Source: Chamaea fasciata | Taxonomy: Eukaryota > Chordata > Aves > Passeriformes > Sylviidae | Direction: 5' to 3' | Length of the DNA stretch: 64,000 nucleotides | Assembly (NCBI GenBank): GCA_029207755.1 | Contig: JARCOQ010000005.1 | Span: 43,983,621 to 44,047,620, forward strand | Part shown: positions 26,401 to 38,900 of the stretch, piece after piece | Layout of the letters: the number at the start of each line of letters is the position of its first letter | How positions within the stretch are numbered: the first letter of the stretch is position 1 | Notes under the pieces: generated by a model | The model's database searches: none | What the model was told of the DNA's origin: nothing | Seen by the model: only the letters and a program-made list of their open reading frames with translations | Translations under genes and position numbers: made by a program

Positions 26401-28758
26401 AATATACACCATCAAAAATAAACTAGTTTCAAAATACTTTACTAATTCTTTTACTCAAGGACATAATAGATATGAGTCCTTTTATAGATCTTTTTCTCTG
26501 GGCAGCACATGCTTAGTAAACTTTCAGCTGGACTAGATTAATGGGAATAGAACTGAAGGACAAATCCTTGTCTCTGATTCAGCAGGATCATCACATATAT
26601 TTAATTCCAAACACCTGATTCCCTCTAATTCAAACCTTAAAGCATGAAGGATCAATAGTTCATTCGTGACCGACTGTTGGCGGTAATACTGCAAAACAGA
26701 CGGCTTTTATGTCATTTAAGTAATATATCATATCAATATATATCTCTGAGATACACCAGAGACTTTATGTGAAGATTTTTTTATGCCCTTCTAGCTCATG
26801 AAACAAAAGTGTGAGAGCATCAGCTCTCAGTACCAGCACTCAATATCAAGTAGACAGCAGCAGGTTTGCAGCCAAAACTTACAATAAAAAGAGAGAATGT
26901 TTAAATTTCAAAATAATGTGAAAAACACAAATCAGTAACTGTAACATAATAAAAAGGAGGGTAGATATGCTGAAATCCAGGAAAAACCAGAGCCACAAGC
27001 AAGAAGATGAGAGGAAATAATTAAATTGTGTATGTGTGTTTTTTCCAGAATATGCTAGAAAGTAAACTGTGAGTACTGGAGAAAATGTTGAGCCAGGTAT
27101 TAATTGAACACTTCAGAAAGAAGTTTAGAACATTCATGGGAAATTAAATATATCAAATAAGTAAAAAGAAAACCGTAAACACATCCAAGAAATCAATAAG
27201 AGATATCAAAACGTCACAAAGAAATATGGGAGAGATAACACTTCAGGCTAGGAGAAGGTGATGTGGTATAAAGATGACCTGAGAAGAAGACACTTATAGA
27301 AAACACAAGTCACATTATCCCAAAACCATGAAGGCTCTAATGCACTGAGTCCAAGTCCTCTCTAGACATATGACACAGAGTAAGACTGAACTCTGGCACA
27401 CAACACTCACAAAGCTGAGGAAAACTTCATTCCAGTGCAGAAATCTGTCTTTGAGGTTGAATTTCTCCTTAGCTCTGTATCCAGAAAAAGACAGGATTGC
27501 TCCAGTTCCAGTCTTTAATTTCTTTGTGGATGTCCAGAACAATATCACAAGTGGTGGCTGATGCAGACAAAACCTCAGCTGAGTGTGGTATTCTAATTTT
27601 AAACATTCTGTTATTGATTCTATGATCACATCATGAGATCACACATGAAATCTTGTTTATCACTATTTTATTACACTGGGAATTTTGGATCTGTGGCTTC
27701 GTAGTGTGTAAATCATTCATCCATATTAGGCTGCCTGAAATGCTCTGTGTATGGTCAGATAGACTCCTTCTTGACCAGGGAAAAAATAAGCAGTTCATTC
27801 ATTTTATCTACTTCAGACATCTCTAGAAAAGACAAAACATATCCCACATGTGTCAGTGATGCTCCATTAACTGCAAACAGGGCTATAGGTGAGTACCTCA
27901 GAGGGAGATTTCTGTGGTGCTGGTGACTCTCACTTTGGATGGAAGTAGCTTAGAACAGTGCCAGCACTATGTGAATTATTGAATTTTCTAAGAAACATCA
28001 ATTCATTACAAGAAAATTAAATGTGAAGTGCTTGTATGTAACCTGGAGGCCAATCAGATTTCATCCCAGTTGTAAGAGGAGCACAATTTAATTGAATTTA
28101 CTGACTAACAGAGAGCTGAAAAGGCTGTTTCTAACTCCACCTGTTAAGGATTGTTTATCAAGTTTAAACCAAGTATGAAAATATTTTTCTTCAGATGTGA
28201 TCACTGTTTTTCACAGAGATTGGAAACGATTTGAATTGGAAAAAGGAGGTGAAACTGCTAGGACAGAAATCCTGGCCCAAGCCGTGCCAGGGAGACAAAG
28301 AGGGTATGCAGTCAAAGCCAAGCAGGTGGTGAGGGGTCTCCTTAGCCAGAAACTTACCAAAATCCATCATAAGTATCGTGATGATTTCCAACTTAATATT
28401 CAGTTTGCATTAATCTGTGTGTCATCCTGAAGATGTTATTTCTCTCCCCTGAATGCCTTCTCTCTGCTTGCCAGGCATCAAAGACCAGAACAGGAAATTT
28501 GCAGGACTGAACCTGATCCTGTCCAGAGTAGAGTAACTATCAGAGAGTGTGCGCAGTTACCGTTTCTGCAGCTACTGCTGTATTTGCCAAAATTAATAAA
28601 ACTACTAGTCTTGGTGTCTAACAAAAGGTAAATCACAGTTGGGTGCAATGGTACATCATACTGGAAGTTTCAGATTCCTGCAGAAGGTAGTGGTACCAGT
28701 ACCAAAAACAAGACAATTTCTAACCCACACACCATAAACTGTGTGATGAGCTTCATTT
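23423..28758. other. Non-coding stretch, AT-rich core
   Basis: No gene is recognised. The part at about 24950-25640 is strongly AT-rich and non-repetitive. A short splice-bounded open segment lies at 27817-27888. The open frame at 28197-28430 (77 codons, rich in K, E and R) looks more protein-like than most here, but I cannot match it and it lacks a clear donor in frame. Confidence 0.5.
27817..27888 (+). other. Weak candidate exon
   Basis: A 72-bp segment between an acceptor-like site (TTATCTACTTCAG, ending at 27816) and a strong donor (CTATAG|GTGAGTAC, GT at 27889-27890). One frame is open across it (two bases, 23 codons, one base) and its translation includes TYPTCVSDAPLTANRAI. Its end phase would join in frame to the candidate exon at 43370. 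Random pairs of splice-like sites this close together are common, so this is weak. Confidence 0.12.
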
Positions 28759-28779
28759 AAAAAAAAAAAAAAAAAAAAA
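28759..28779 (+). repeat. Poly-A tract, 21 residues
   Basis: A run of 21 A residues. Together with the tract 130 bp to the right it brackets a short segment containing no recognisable mobile element. Confidence 0.93.
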
Positions 28780-28907
28780 GTTTAGAAGCATGCCTCAAAG
28801 AAATTTGGGAAGCAGCAGCAAAATATTTGGTATAATCACATCTGTGAAGAGCAAGGTCCTGTTTTGATCCTCTCCTCCTTCTTTCCACTCTCCTGCTAAA
28901 AGGAAAG

Positions 28908-28943
28908 AAAAAAAAAAAAAAAAAAAAAAAACAAAAAAAAAAA
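28908..28943 (+). repeat. Poly-A tract interrupted by one C
   Basis: A 36-bp A tract with a single C at 28932, preceded by a C/T-rich segment (about 28868-28896). It is a simple repeat with no identifiable retrocopy beside it. Confidence 0.93.
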
Positions 28944-31900
28944 CACCCTAATGCCAGAAAATCTTTTTGAAGTATTTCTTCTCTTGATTAAGAGTTCTCA
29001 ATTTGGCAAGACCTAAATCAAGATACATCAAAGAGGGTTCAAAATAAAGAGCAGCTGAATGAAAATGTATGAGATGACAGAAAGAATAAACAATAATAAG
29101 TGTGCATATGTTTAAATCATCTTAAAGTGATTGCAGCCATGTGTTAAATGTCCAGAAGTACACATTAAAATAGCATCATAATTCCCTAAGGGGAAAAAAT
29201 CTGCCTAAATGTTGTTTAGAATAAACTGCGTCCATTCTTCCCTGTGTGTTATGACTTCGGGAGCTTTCCCATCCTCTCTGTTTGGTTATGTACAATGGGA
29301 AAACCACTACTGTTCTTGCTCAGATTTTCTGTGGTGTCAGTGGGTTTCTGGAGGTAAATATATTGGCAACATAGCCAAAACAAGAATCTCTCCACCAGCT
29401 ATAACTCATTTGGAGGGGATGAAGAAACAAGGGTTTATGCATGCCTTCTGTTTGTTGGCATTTTTTTTTCCTCCAGTTGCGAAGTGTTTTCTTTCTGATA
29501 AAAGTTTAAGAATGTGAATAAACATTTAAGGGAAATTATTCACAATTTGCTGCATGATGCTTGAGGGTTGAAGAGAAGACCAATGGAAACAGATGTAAAA
29601 GGGAAATACATGACAAAACTCAGGAAGATAATAGGCAGCAGAAAGCACTGTGAGAATAATAACATGATGGCATCAGTTTTGGTTTCCATCTTCAAATTCT
29701 CCACGTTTTTGTACCTATGGAAATACTCTAACAACAAAACATTGTTAACAATATTACCATATATTTTAACTAGGAATATCTCAGCTTTAAAATGTGTCCT
29801 ATGTTACATTTATTTTCTTTCAGATGAAAAACCGTGAAAATTAATTTTAAAATAACACAACACTTATAAAACTATTCTTAATGGATGTCATTAAGATACA
29901 TGTCTCTCTTTAGCACCGTGACTTTGCACTATCTGTGTTTCCATTGTGGGACTGTAAACACTTTTGAACAACACCACCATAGCTGTATTTTAACAAGGTG
30001 ACAGAATAATGGCTTTCTCCCAGTTGAATTTTTCAACTACTCAAACTCGAGGAATCCTTGCAGTAAATGGTTAGCAGGTAGCTAAGAAGTTGAGATTAGC
30101 TTTGGCTCTGGTATTATCTGTCAGTCTATCATTATCAGTCACTAATGTCTTTCATGAAATGGATAAAAGGTCCAGGATATCACTCATGTGGCTCTTCTAA
30201 AATGCCCTGAGGTTTTCTGCTTTGGTTTGGTTTTGTTTTATCTCTGAGTGTGACAAAATGTGGCAGACAGAAGGGCACCACAGAATACTTCTTAATCATT
30301 TCACATATGTTGAACACAAGGTGTTTAAAAGATATGGCTGTGGAATTCAATGTATATATAGATGCTTTTGTCTTACCCCGTGCCAGAAAGGGTAGCACAC
30401 TTACTAATGCTGCAACTCTACACAGGCAGCCAAGTGCAATTTATTTGATCCTGTATTTACATTGTTACAGCTAATAAGGAAGCATACTGGATATATTTGA
30501 AAACATGAGGTGAGAATTTTGAAATGAGAGCCAGTTTTGCTTTCTGAACTCAAACAAGCAACAGGGAGATCTAAGTAAGTGTGGAATACAGCTCTTTCTC
30601 TACTGATGTATGATGCTTCAAAATGTATCAAGCTAAAATATACCCTCCTTGTTTATCCTCAAGCAATGAGAAGTTCATGAAGCAGCGGACGGGATTCTGT
30701 AGGCTGGATGAAATTAGATCATATCTCATGTTCTCTCTCCTTGTACTCGCTGGTATTCTAACCTAGCAATCTTTATAAAACAAAGGTGGGATCAGGCATC
30801 TGTTGTCTCCAGCTATAAAACATCTCTTTTGCTTACCCAATACTGCTAGATGACCTTTACTCATCTCCAGTCCAAGGCAAAAAGAGCAGTGGCCTGAGAT
30901 CAGCTGAAGAAGTGAGAAGTCCTAATTAAGTAACCACCTAATCCCTTCTCTCATCTTTCTACACACCCACTAGAGACAAATCTAATGATGTTGTTGGATA
31001 ATGGGATCTGCTTTTAATTGTTGTCTATTGTTAGTACAGATTAGGCTGCCTACTATTATGTGAAGGTGCTCCTGTTGAGTAGCCCTGTAGATAGTCAGAC
31101 ACATATCTCAGCAAAGCAGGAGTGCAGCCAAATGAAGAAGCATCTTCCCAGAGCAGGCAAATAACCTAATAGCCAAATAACTGCAACTCAGAGCAGCAAA
31201 AGCTCCTATCTATGAGTCTACCGAGCACTGATCAGAACACATCAGCACTTGTTTTTTCTTAGCTTGTTACTCGTCTGCCAATTCTGCAAAGTCCCAATTC
31301 TACTTGCCATGTTCACAGGCGTGCTCTCGGCCGTTCTCAGCTTTACAAAGCTCCTTTCTCAGCTTCTCCCCCTTTCTCCCCGGCCTGCAGTGAAGCTAGA
31401 AACTCCCAGGAGTGTCCCAACACTTCTTGGATCAGTGTTCAGATGATTTTTGCCCTTCCTGATACTGCCAACAATGGGGATGAATCTCCCTATACCTGGT
31501 CAGTTCAAAGCTTATCTGGGAGAAAAGTTAGAAAAGGTAGTTTCTTGTTTAAAAAGCTCATCACAATACTTAGGAAAATAGGCTCCTAGTGCCTTGAAAC
31601 TGAAAGAGGCTGGTGTTTACCAATTACCTGTTTGCCCAAACCACATTTGACTTATGGCTGCATTCTCTTCACCTCAGTTACATCCTCCCTTGCCCTTCTC
31701 ATCGCCTTCTCCCCACCTGCTGCCATCTCTTGTTCTCAGAGTCTTCAGGAGTTCCTTCTCACTAATTTATCAACCCTCCGAACCAAACCTCAGCCTCTCC
31801 GATACAGATGAAATACAACTTAAACAGTATGTCTAACCCCATTGCAGCACAGAGATCCCAACTTCCTTTCGTGGCCGTTCTGGTGTTATGCCCCTTTCCT

Positions 31901-32302
31901 GCTCCACCTGCCAACTCTGTCTTCAGGAGGGGCATGGCTGCAGAGGAACACTCCTCTGAGACAGGGAAGTCATGTACCCAGTTAAGCCACTGTAAGAACA
32001 GAAGCACCACCAACCTATTGTTGCTGTGCTGGGAATTTCGCCAGCTCCAACAAACCCTTATCTGCTAAGACCTTCAGGGCACAGACTGTCTACTCTGTCC
32101 TCTGCACAGAGGAGGTCTCAGGCCTTGTAGCATCAAAAGGAATTGATATGGGTAATTCCTTTACATACATCAGTACAGGGCATTAAAAACACCTTTCTAG
32201 GCTTCTGAATGTCTAAAGGGAGACAATTATTTAACAAAAGCCATTCCCCTCTGGCTCAGCCTGTAAACACAGTAATTTCCATATTATTCTGTTAAAGAAA
32301 AA
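28944..32302. other. Non-coding stretch, no gene recognised
   Basis: Unique sequence with open frames up to 102 codons (29209-29517), none recognisable. The interval 31650-31780 is pyrimidine-rich on the plus strand (repeated CCTTCTC-type runs). This gives serine/proline/leucine-rich translations that should not be read as protein. Confidence 0.5.
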
Positions 32303-32365
32303 GTCTTGTACTCTTACATTTGTGAGTAGTTTTCTGCCTTTTATGGGACTACTCACATTTAAAGC
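32303..32365. repeat. Ancient palindromic repeat remnant (MITE-like)
   Basis: The arms TGTGAGTAGT (32321-32330) and ACTACTCACA (32348-32357) are perfect reverse complements around a 17-nt centre ending in TATGGG. I recall a common interspersed palindromic repeat in crocodile and turtle genomes with this same pattern (GTGAGTAGTCCCA, centre, TGGGACTACTCAC). The outer flanks (CTCTTACATT on the left, TTTAAAG on the right) also fit an eroded longer palindrome. The family name is uncertain, so I give only the class: probably a non-autonomous DNA transposon or similar old repeat. A search against an archosaur repeat library would decide. Confidence 0.5.
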
Positions 32366-35300
32366 CAAAATAGGTCTCTGAATCTCTCTTCAGCAGGATG
32401 TTAAAGGTGAACAATATTACTAAATATAAAGAAATCATGAAGAAGGTTAGGTGTGTACAGCTGAGAAGAGTTTTGGAACGAAAATTAACTTTCCAAGTTT
32501 GCGTTCTGTCAGAAATAATTTCTTTCAAAAGAAAGTGTGCTTCTCACTGCCAAGAGACCAACATTATGTGTAAAGAGGAATCCATCAAGTGCAGTGCTTG
32601 CAGCTGTGAATACTAATGCTGGTTGAATGACTGTACACATAGCTGTAGGTCCCACTGGACTCATCACATTGTTCCCTATTTGTAATAGTAAATCAAATTC
32701 TTTGTCCAAAAAGAGTCACCACTTACTGTTAAATGGAGTCATATGACTGTTTCTTAGCCACATGGTACTGACTTCTGTTCACTAAATGGCTGACCTACAT
32801 TCAGGAGACACGCCTGAGAAGATCACTGCACTACAAATTCCACAATGAAAATCAACAAGAAAGCTTTTTAAGAACAGAATGTGAGAGAGCAAGCTTATTC
32901 ATGAAAGAAATGCAAGACACTTGAGATATTTTTGTCCAAGTTCTACATCAACACTGCCATATATTTCATTAAATTGTTGTAGACATCAATTTTTTAAGCT
33001 GTTGCCGTCTTCCCCCTGTCTACCTACATAGACGGAGGGAATTGCCAGTTCTTCAGTATTTTACATTCAGTTTTCTCTTAATATGTAAGCAACTCACCAG
33101 CCTTCTTTCTCTGGGACTTCATGGCTTCCTGTTCTCTCCTTTCTAATAACTGACCCATGGGACAAATACTTCTCATTCCTAGGCTTTGCTCCATTACATC
33201 ATATTTACGTATTTCAAGACTGTCTTCACATCACCAGCTCTGTACAGATTAAGATTAGTTAAGAGTGTGGTGGTCTTGGACTTGAAATGTTTATAAAACA
33301 ATTCCGGATAAAGAGCAATTTTTTTTTTTTTTTTTTAACTGGAGCATGCTTTCCTTTGTGCAATATGATTCTCTATAGGGTTAACCACAGGAGGACCAAA
33401 ATACTATTCAGCAATACATTATTGTAAGCATACTTCACCTGGCACAGATTTTCAACTTTAATACTCTCCATAATCTACAAATAAATATTTTCATACTAAT
33501 TTTTCTGTTCCCTGAATGTCAGCTCCCCAGAAACACAGGTCTTCCAAGCATCCTTTCAGCCTCCCTTTTCAGCAGTAGCTTTAGTGGCTCAGTCAGAATC
33601 TGTTCCTGCTAACTTTGCAGGTAATATTTTCTGAGGTCTTACTTTATGATTCCAGGAATAGAAAAATTGTAAGTAGGATGCACAGCTTCAAAACAGACCA
33701 AAAATCATCAGTTTTTTCTGCAAGATTAACCACTAAGAGGAAAATAATCTATAACCTCTCACTTCTTGAGAGCTCCCAGCTGTTACAAATCTGGTGAGCT
33801 CATTAGGTTAATACCAGAAATATTATTTTGCTCGAAAATATTTGTGAATATATGAGGATGATAGAAGTGATCATTTAATGTTTTCTGATCAAACAAGGTT
33901 TAAGAAGTTGCAATATCAATGTAAAACTGAAGTCTGTACCCTGGAATATCGTTACAATGCAATTCATTGTAAGCATGTGTTTGTTATACAGAGAAAACCA
34001 GGGGCCAGGAAATGTAAGGATGGAAACTTGTCAAACACACACAACTAGGTAAATATGCCTTTGGATAGTGTAATAAATTGTAAGTGGAATGTAGTTTTTT
34101 AGTAAACATAGCATTCAGCTAGAATTTGAAATTGTCATTCTCAAAATGTTTGTTTAAAATGACCAAAAAATAACAGTGCTAATCCATGTATGGGAAAAAA
34201 TTTGGGTACTCTGACACCAATAGTTTTCCCCTTGATTAATAAAGATCTCTGAAATTGGGAAAAAGCCCAAACCAAACCACACAAAACAAACAAAAATATG
34301 CTTGTAGGGTACTCTACAGAAGGAGGAAAACAGGGACTCATGGAGAACACTCAAATAATGGTGCTTAATCTGGAAATCCTTAAGGTGTTTGCCACTGGCT
34401 GATGGGCAGAGAGACGAATAGAAAAGACCTGACTGACGCATCAGATCCATTTTACTACCTTTCTGCAGAATACTGTAAACCACAAGCTTTTTCTGGTGCC
34501 CCCAGATTTAAATCTCAAACTGCCATGATACATGTTTACTGAAATAACTGAAAAAATTACTAAAACATAAACCAGAGCAGCTTATAAATTCAATATAGCT
34601 ATAGCAGCTGTGAACATGCAACACTCTTTTGTAAACCCATAATTCTATATTTGCTATTGTACACAATGGCTTCCCTCTGCCTTCTATTATTGTAGTGCTC
34701 CTTGTATTATTAACTCCCACTTTTTGTGATTCGTACTTTGTTTCCTGAAAGAGAGCTTTTTTTCTTTCCTAAACATCTTTTTCAGTCAAAGTACTTTCTG
34801 CATCTGCTCCCAATCTCTAGCATTATATAGGTGTCCCCTTGAAGGGCTCCATTTGCTTCAATAATCCACTCCTTCTTCCCCTGAGGTGCTTCTACCCTTC
34901 TTGAAATATCCTCCAAAGCAATGTGTTGTGAAATGAAACATTCCAAAGGAGATTTCAAAGCCATTGTAAATCTATCCAAATATAATGCCTTTTTCTGGTG
35001 CTTTGAGTTTGGAGTTTTTTAGTACTGAGGTCTGCATTCGAGCTTGGAAATGTAAACAGAAAAAAAGTTTAAAATCCACTTCTACCTCTTAGCTGTTTTA
35101 AAGAATAGTTTGTTTCCAAGAAGCAGATAAATGTGCATCTGCTCACTGTTCCACCTCTTTTCACTAATCAAAGGCTCTGTCCCAGCTGTGTCAACAATTT
35201 AAGATAGGCAAACTATATTGAACTGAAATTTAAATCCACTTTCTTATATATTTGTATATTTATATCTATGTATGACAGGTAGAATGAGAAGGAAATTTAA

Positions 35301-35779
35301 CAAGAGTAGTAAATTAATCTGTGTCTTGTTTCTGATAGTGTTAGAGAGTACTATGGGTGGGGTATGATTTTAAATGACATGTATACTGAACTTTCAAGTT
35401 TCTCTCCTAAATCCATTCGTAGTTCCACATTTTGAAGGACTCTGTCCCTTTCGAAAGCTTTCTTCTCCTAGGGTATTTCCTAGTTTGCATGATAAATATC
35501 ACAGAAGTCCTGCAAAAAAGAAAAGATCTCTGAGCATTTCAGAAGGGTAAATGAATTTCCGAGAGCTAAGAGGAGAGTGTTTCACTTTGACCTCTTGCAG
35601 ATCACTTATACTGAAAGGTGTAAATTTATAAGAGATTACAAGTTATGCATCTTCTTGTATATGCTTATTTCCATGAACATTAGGAGAAATATTAAAATCA
35701 CTTCTTTATGCAAACACAATAGATACCTGCTGTATATTTTACATTTGGATATAGTAGCAAGTGAAGCTGTAGCAGGATG
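32366..35779. other. Non-coding stretch, no gene recognised
   Basis: Unique AT-rich sequence. It holds an 18-residue T run at 33319-33336 and scattered small open frames of at most 109 codons. The longest, at 34154-34483 on the minus strand, is serine/phenylalanine-rich and has no domain I can name. Confidence 0.55.
33319..33336. repeat. Poly-T tract, 18 residues
   Basis: Eighteen consecutive T residues; one of few T-oriented homopolymers here, as most are A on the plus strand. Confidence 0.93.
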
Positions 35780-35903
35780 TGTCAGGTTGGATGGGGATTT
35801 CCGCAACCTGATCTAGGGAAAGGTGTCCCTGCCGATGGCAGGGGGTTGGAAGTGGATGATCTTTTAAGTCCCTTCCAACCCCAACTATTCTGTGATTCTA
35901 TGT
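35780..35903 (+). mobile_element. CR1 LINE 3' tail fragment
   Basis: The terminal ~120 bp of a CR1 element in forward orientation: GTCAGGTTGGATGGGGATTT, then GGTGTCCCTGCCGATGGCAG, GTCCCTTCCAACCCCAAC and the end signal TATTCTGTGATTCTATG. This is the highly conserved CR1 3' untranslated end. Such short copies are typical of 5'-truncated insertions. It is better preserved than the copy at 5.9-7.0 kb, so probably younger. Confidence 0.93.
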
Positions 35904-38900
35904 TATGCATTATACATGTACATAGCAACACTGCAAAATGTATTGTGCACTTTATTCAAAACAGCTTCATACAGATTAGAGAACATGCTGCTCTTACCAT
36001 AATTTCAAAAACAAAATTTTTCTTGATGTTTCATTTTCTTGAAATTTTATAAGAGAAAACTCAGCAAAGAATGTGATAATGGAAAATAAAAGTTAGCTTG
36101 GTTTTCACTGTGAAATAATTCCTGTCATTTAAAAACTGTGTTAACCACCTTAAGCACTACTAAAATTTTTAAATAGTCTTTACTGTAGACCATATGCTGG
36201 AAAAAAGACTATACACACATAAGAAATTGACTTCTTAATTGTATATCATCCTAATTCACCCATTTTCTGATAATTAGCAGCTGTTATCTGACAGACACCA
36301 TTTCCTACATATGTTTTAGCTCAGTGTTAGTATGAGAAAAGTTTGCTGAAGGCAGGACTATTTTTGGCCCAGAAACACTTATGTTGCTATGTGCTCTCAG
36401 ATTACTGGGCAGATAGGCACACAATGAAGTCAAACAGCTGATCTGTAAAACTGAGAACACTGTGTGGTTTCCTCCACTGGTGCTTGTTTGTGTATAAATA
36501 TGCACAAACTATGGGTAAGGAAAGGTTATTTTTCTCTAGATAGTCTTGTCAGAGAAAAGACCCACATCCTGCATCCTGTTAAAACCCTCTGTTCAAGTGC
36601 AGTCAGAACCCCATAGCAAGTTCTGTGAAATCACTCCATTAAGTTGTGCCTGTAACAGTTTGTACCTTCTATCACACTGAGTAAAGTTGATCTTAGTTTA
36701 GATTAGAAGGAACATGTGTCAGTGCTTTGATCATTGCCGTCACAGCAAAGCTGGTGGCTGCAAATATGGTATCACTTTCAGTTCAGGTCAGATGGGGGAT
36801 TCTTCCAAGGTCTTTGCTAAAAACTAGACACTACCTTCTGTCTAAGACTTGAATCAGTACTTTTCACCCATCTTTTCCTTCACTTGACCCATTGGACTGG
36901 CTACCTGCTGAAATACACGCCAAGCTGTCTCTGCAGGTTAGAATAAGCACCTAAACTTGAGCCCACATATTTCATTAATTAATGTAGCACTCCCTTAGGC
37001 AGTGAAACACACCAATGAGCCTGATGGGCTCTTGCAAGGGAGCTGTGATACTTTGGTGAGATGGCCTACACCATCAATATGGAGAACTGCAGCTTTTACC
37101 ACTGTAGGCAGTATAAGAACCTTGATAAACAGCACCCAGAAGAGACAAAAAGCCCTGTATTCGATATTGAGATAGGTGAGTTTTCTCAACCATATGCTTG
37201 CCTTATGATGCATTTTCTGGCTTATTTATGCACCACTAGTGCGATAAAAGTTCTACATCCTGTCTCAGTTACAGCTACACTTACAGAAATAAATATTTGT
37301 GTCATTACCTAATGCAGGGATCCTATGGAAGCAGGTGCCTCTGGTCTCCATGCTGCATTCCCCAAAGACACTTCTGCAGAGAAGGCAGGAAAACTATGCA
37401 TGCTGGGAACACAGCCTACAGTGCTCTTGCACAAGAAGCAGGGCTGGAGGAGGCAATCAACTCCAGCTTTCCCTGTTTGCCTTTTCCTGTTCTCCTGCGA
37501 TTTTTGGGACAGCATAGGGCACCAATCAAATGGTTTTGCATTCCACTAGAGCAAAGGTAGCTTTCCATAGTGTGCAAGTGAAGCTGCATGAAGATACTCA
37601 GAAGGGCATCGAAGGTACAAAAAACTCCAAACCCAGCAAGGCCTGTCCTACTGCATGTGAGGGGATGACCCATTAGTGCACACTTTTCTCCCATAGAAAC
37701 CCTCCCAGCAGAAGCCTGCGGGGCACTAACAAACGTTGTCATTGAGCAACAGCTTTGTTGCCCAGCGTTTGGCTCCCCATCCACCATGCCATAGCCTCAT
37801 GTGGCAATAGAGATATCCTCTCCAGTCACAGGGATGGGGAAGCATGGAAATCTGCTCCACTCCTCTAGTAATGGCAGATTCCCCAGTCTGTGACTCATAT
37901 TGTGCCATTTGCAAAAGTCCATTAGAGGAATGAAAAGAGCTATGACCCCACTTTCTCCATAATTCCTTTAGGACATGTAGTTTGACCATGTATGCATTCC
38001 TCCTCTGGATTAGACCACCCTATTTCATAACTGCTGTAATTTGCTTTAAGTTTTGTGAAGGAATTTAAGACCTGTTTTTCAAAAATCTGACTGCAAAATG
38101 GGTATGTGATGATAAATTTTGGTCCTGCTGCAATACAGCGTTTCCTTTTTTCTTTCTGCGGATTAATGAGGTCAAATAAAATCAGGGAAAGACCACAAGT
38201 TTCAGGTTCTTTCTTCCAATTGATCTAATCCAAGCCATGACATATAACTTAATTCAGTGAAGCCCTTCATGTTATAACTGGATTCACCCTAGCAGGAGAG
38301 TCCCCCAATGAAATTTTTTACTGAAGATTAATGGGTGTTGCTGAGAGAAGAAGGTACTAGACTTCATTTCAGACACATGTTCCTTGGGTTTTGGTGGTAT
38401 TGGGCTGTAGAAGTTCTCTGAAGGGACATGTCTTGTATACCAGTTAAGGTAAGATTGGAAATGCCATAATTTTATTGAGGGAGTGAAAGGGAAAATCCCA
38501 GCTTTGAACTTCTTCATTATTCAAACATATCTCTTGGGCGTATTAAAAATTTATCTTAGTTCAGACTTGAAACAGGAGGGGAAACCCCTGAGAAGACAGA
38601 AAAGGAGAACTTGACATTTACTTAGGACTCTGCAACTGGGCTGTTTCTAAGGGAAATGCTCTTCAAGCTGGAGAACCATAGGGTTCAGCTGTTCAGCTTC
38701 ACCAATTGCAGAAGACTACCAAGGACAGTTGTGTGGTCTACACCTGCCTGCAAGTCCCTAACTACAAGCATTTTTTGGAAATTTTCTGATTAAGCCCTGA
38801 AGCTTCCTTTTTTCTTTTCATTTCCCCATCTTTTAGACTTTTAAATTCTTTCTAGTGCTTTTTTAATAGAAGTTGTCTTCAACAACTGAAGACAGCAAAT

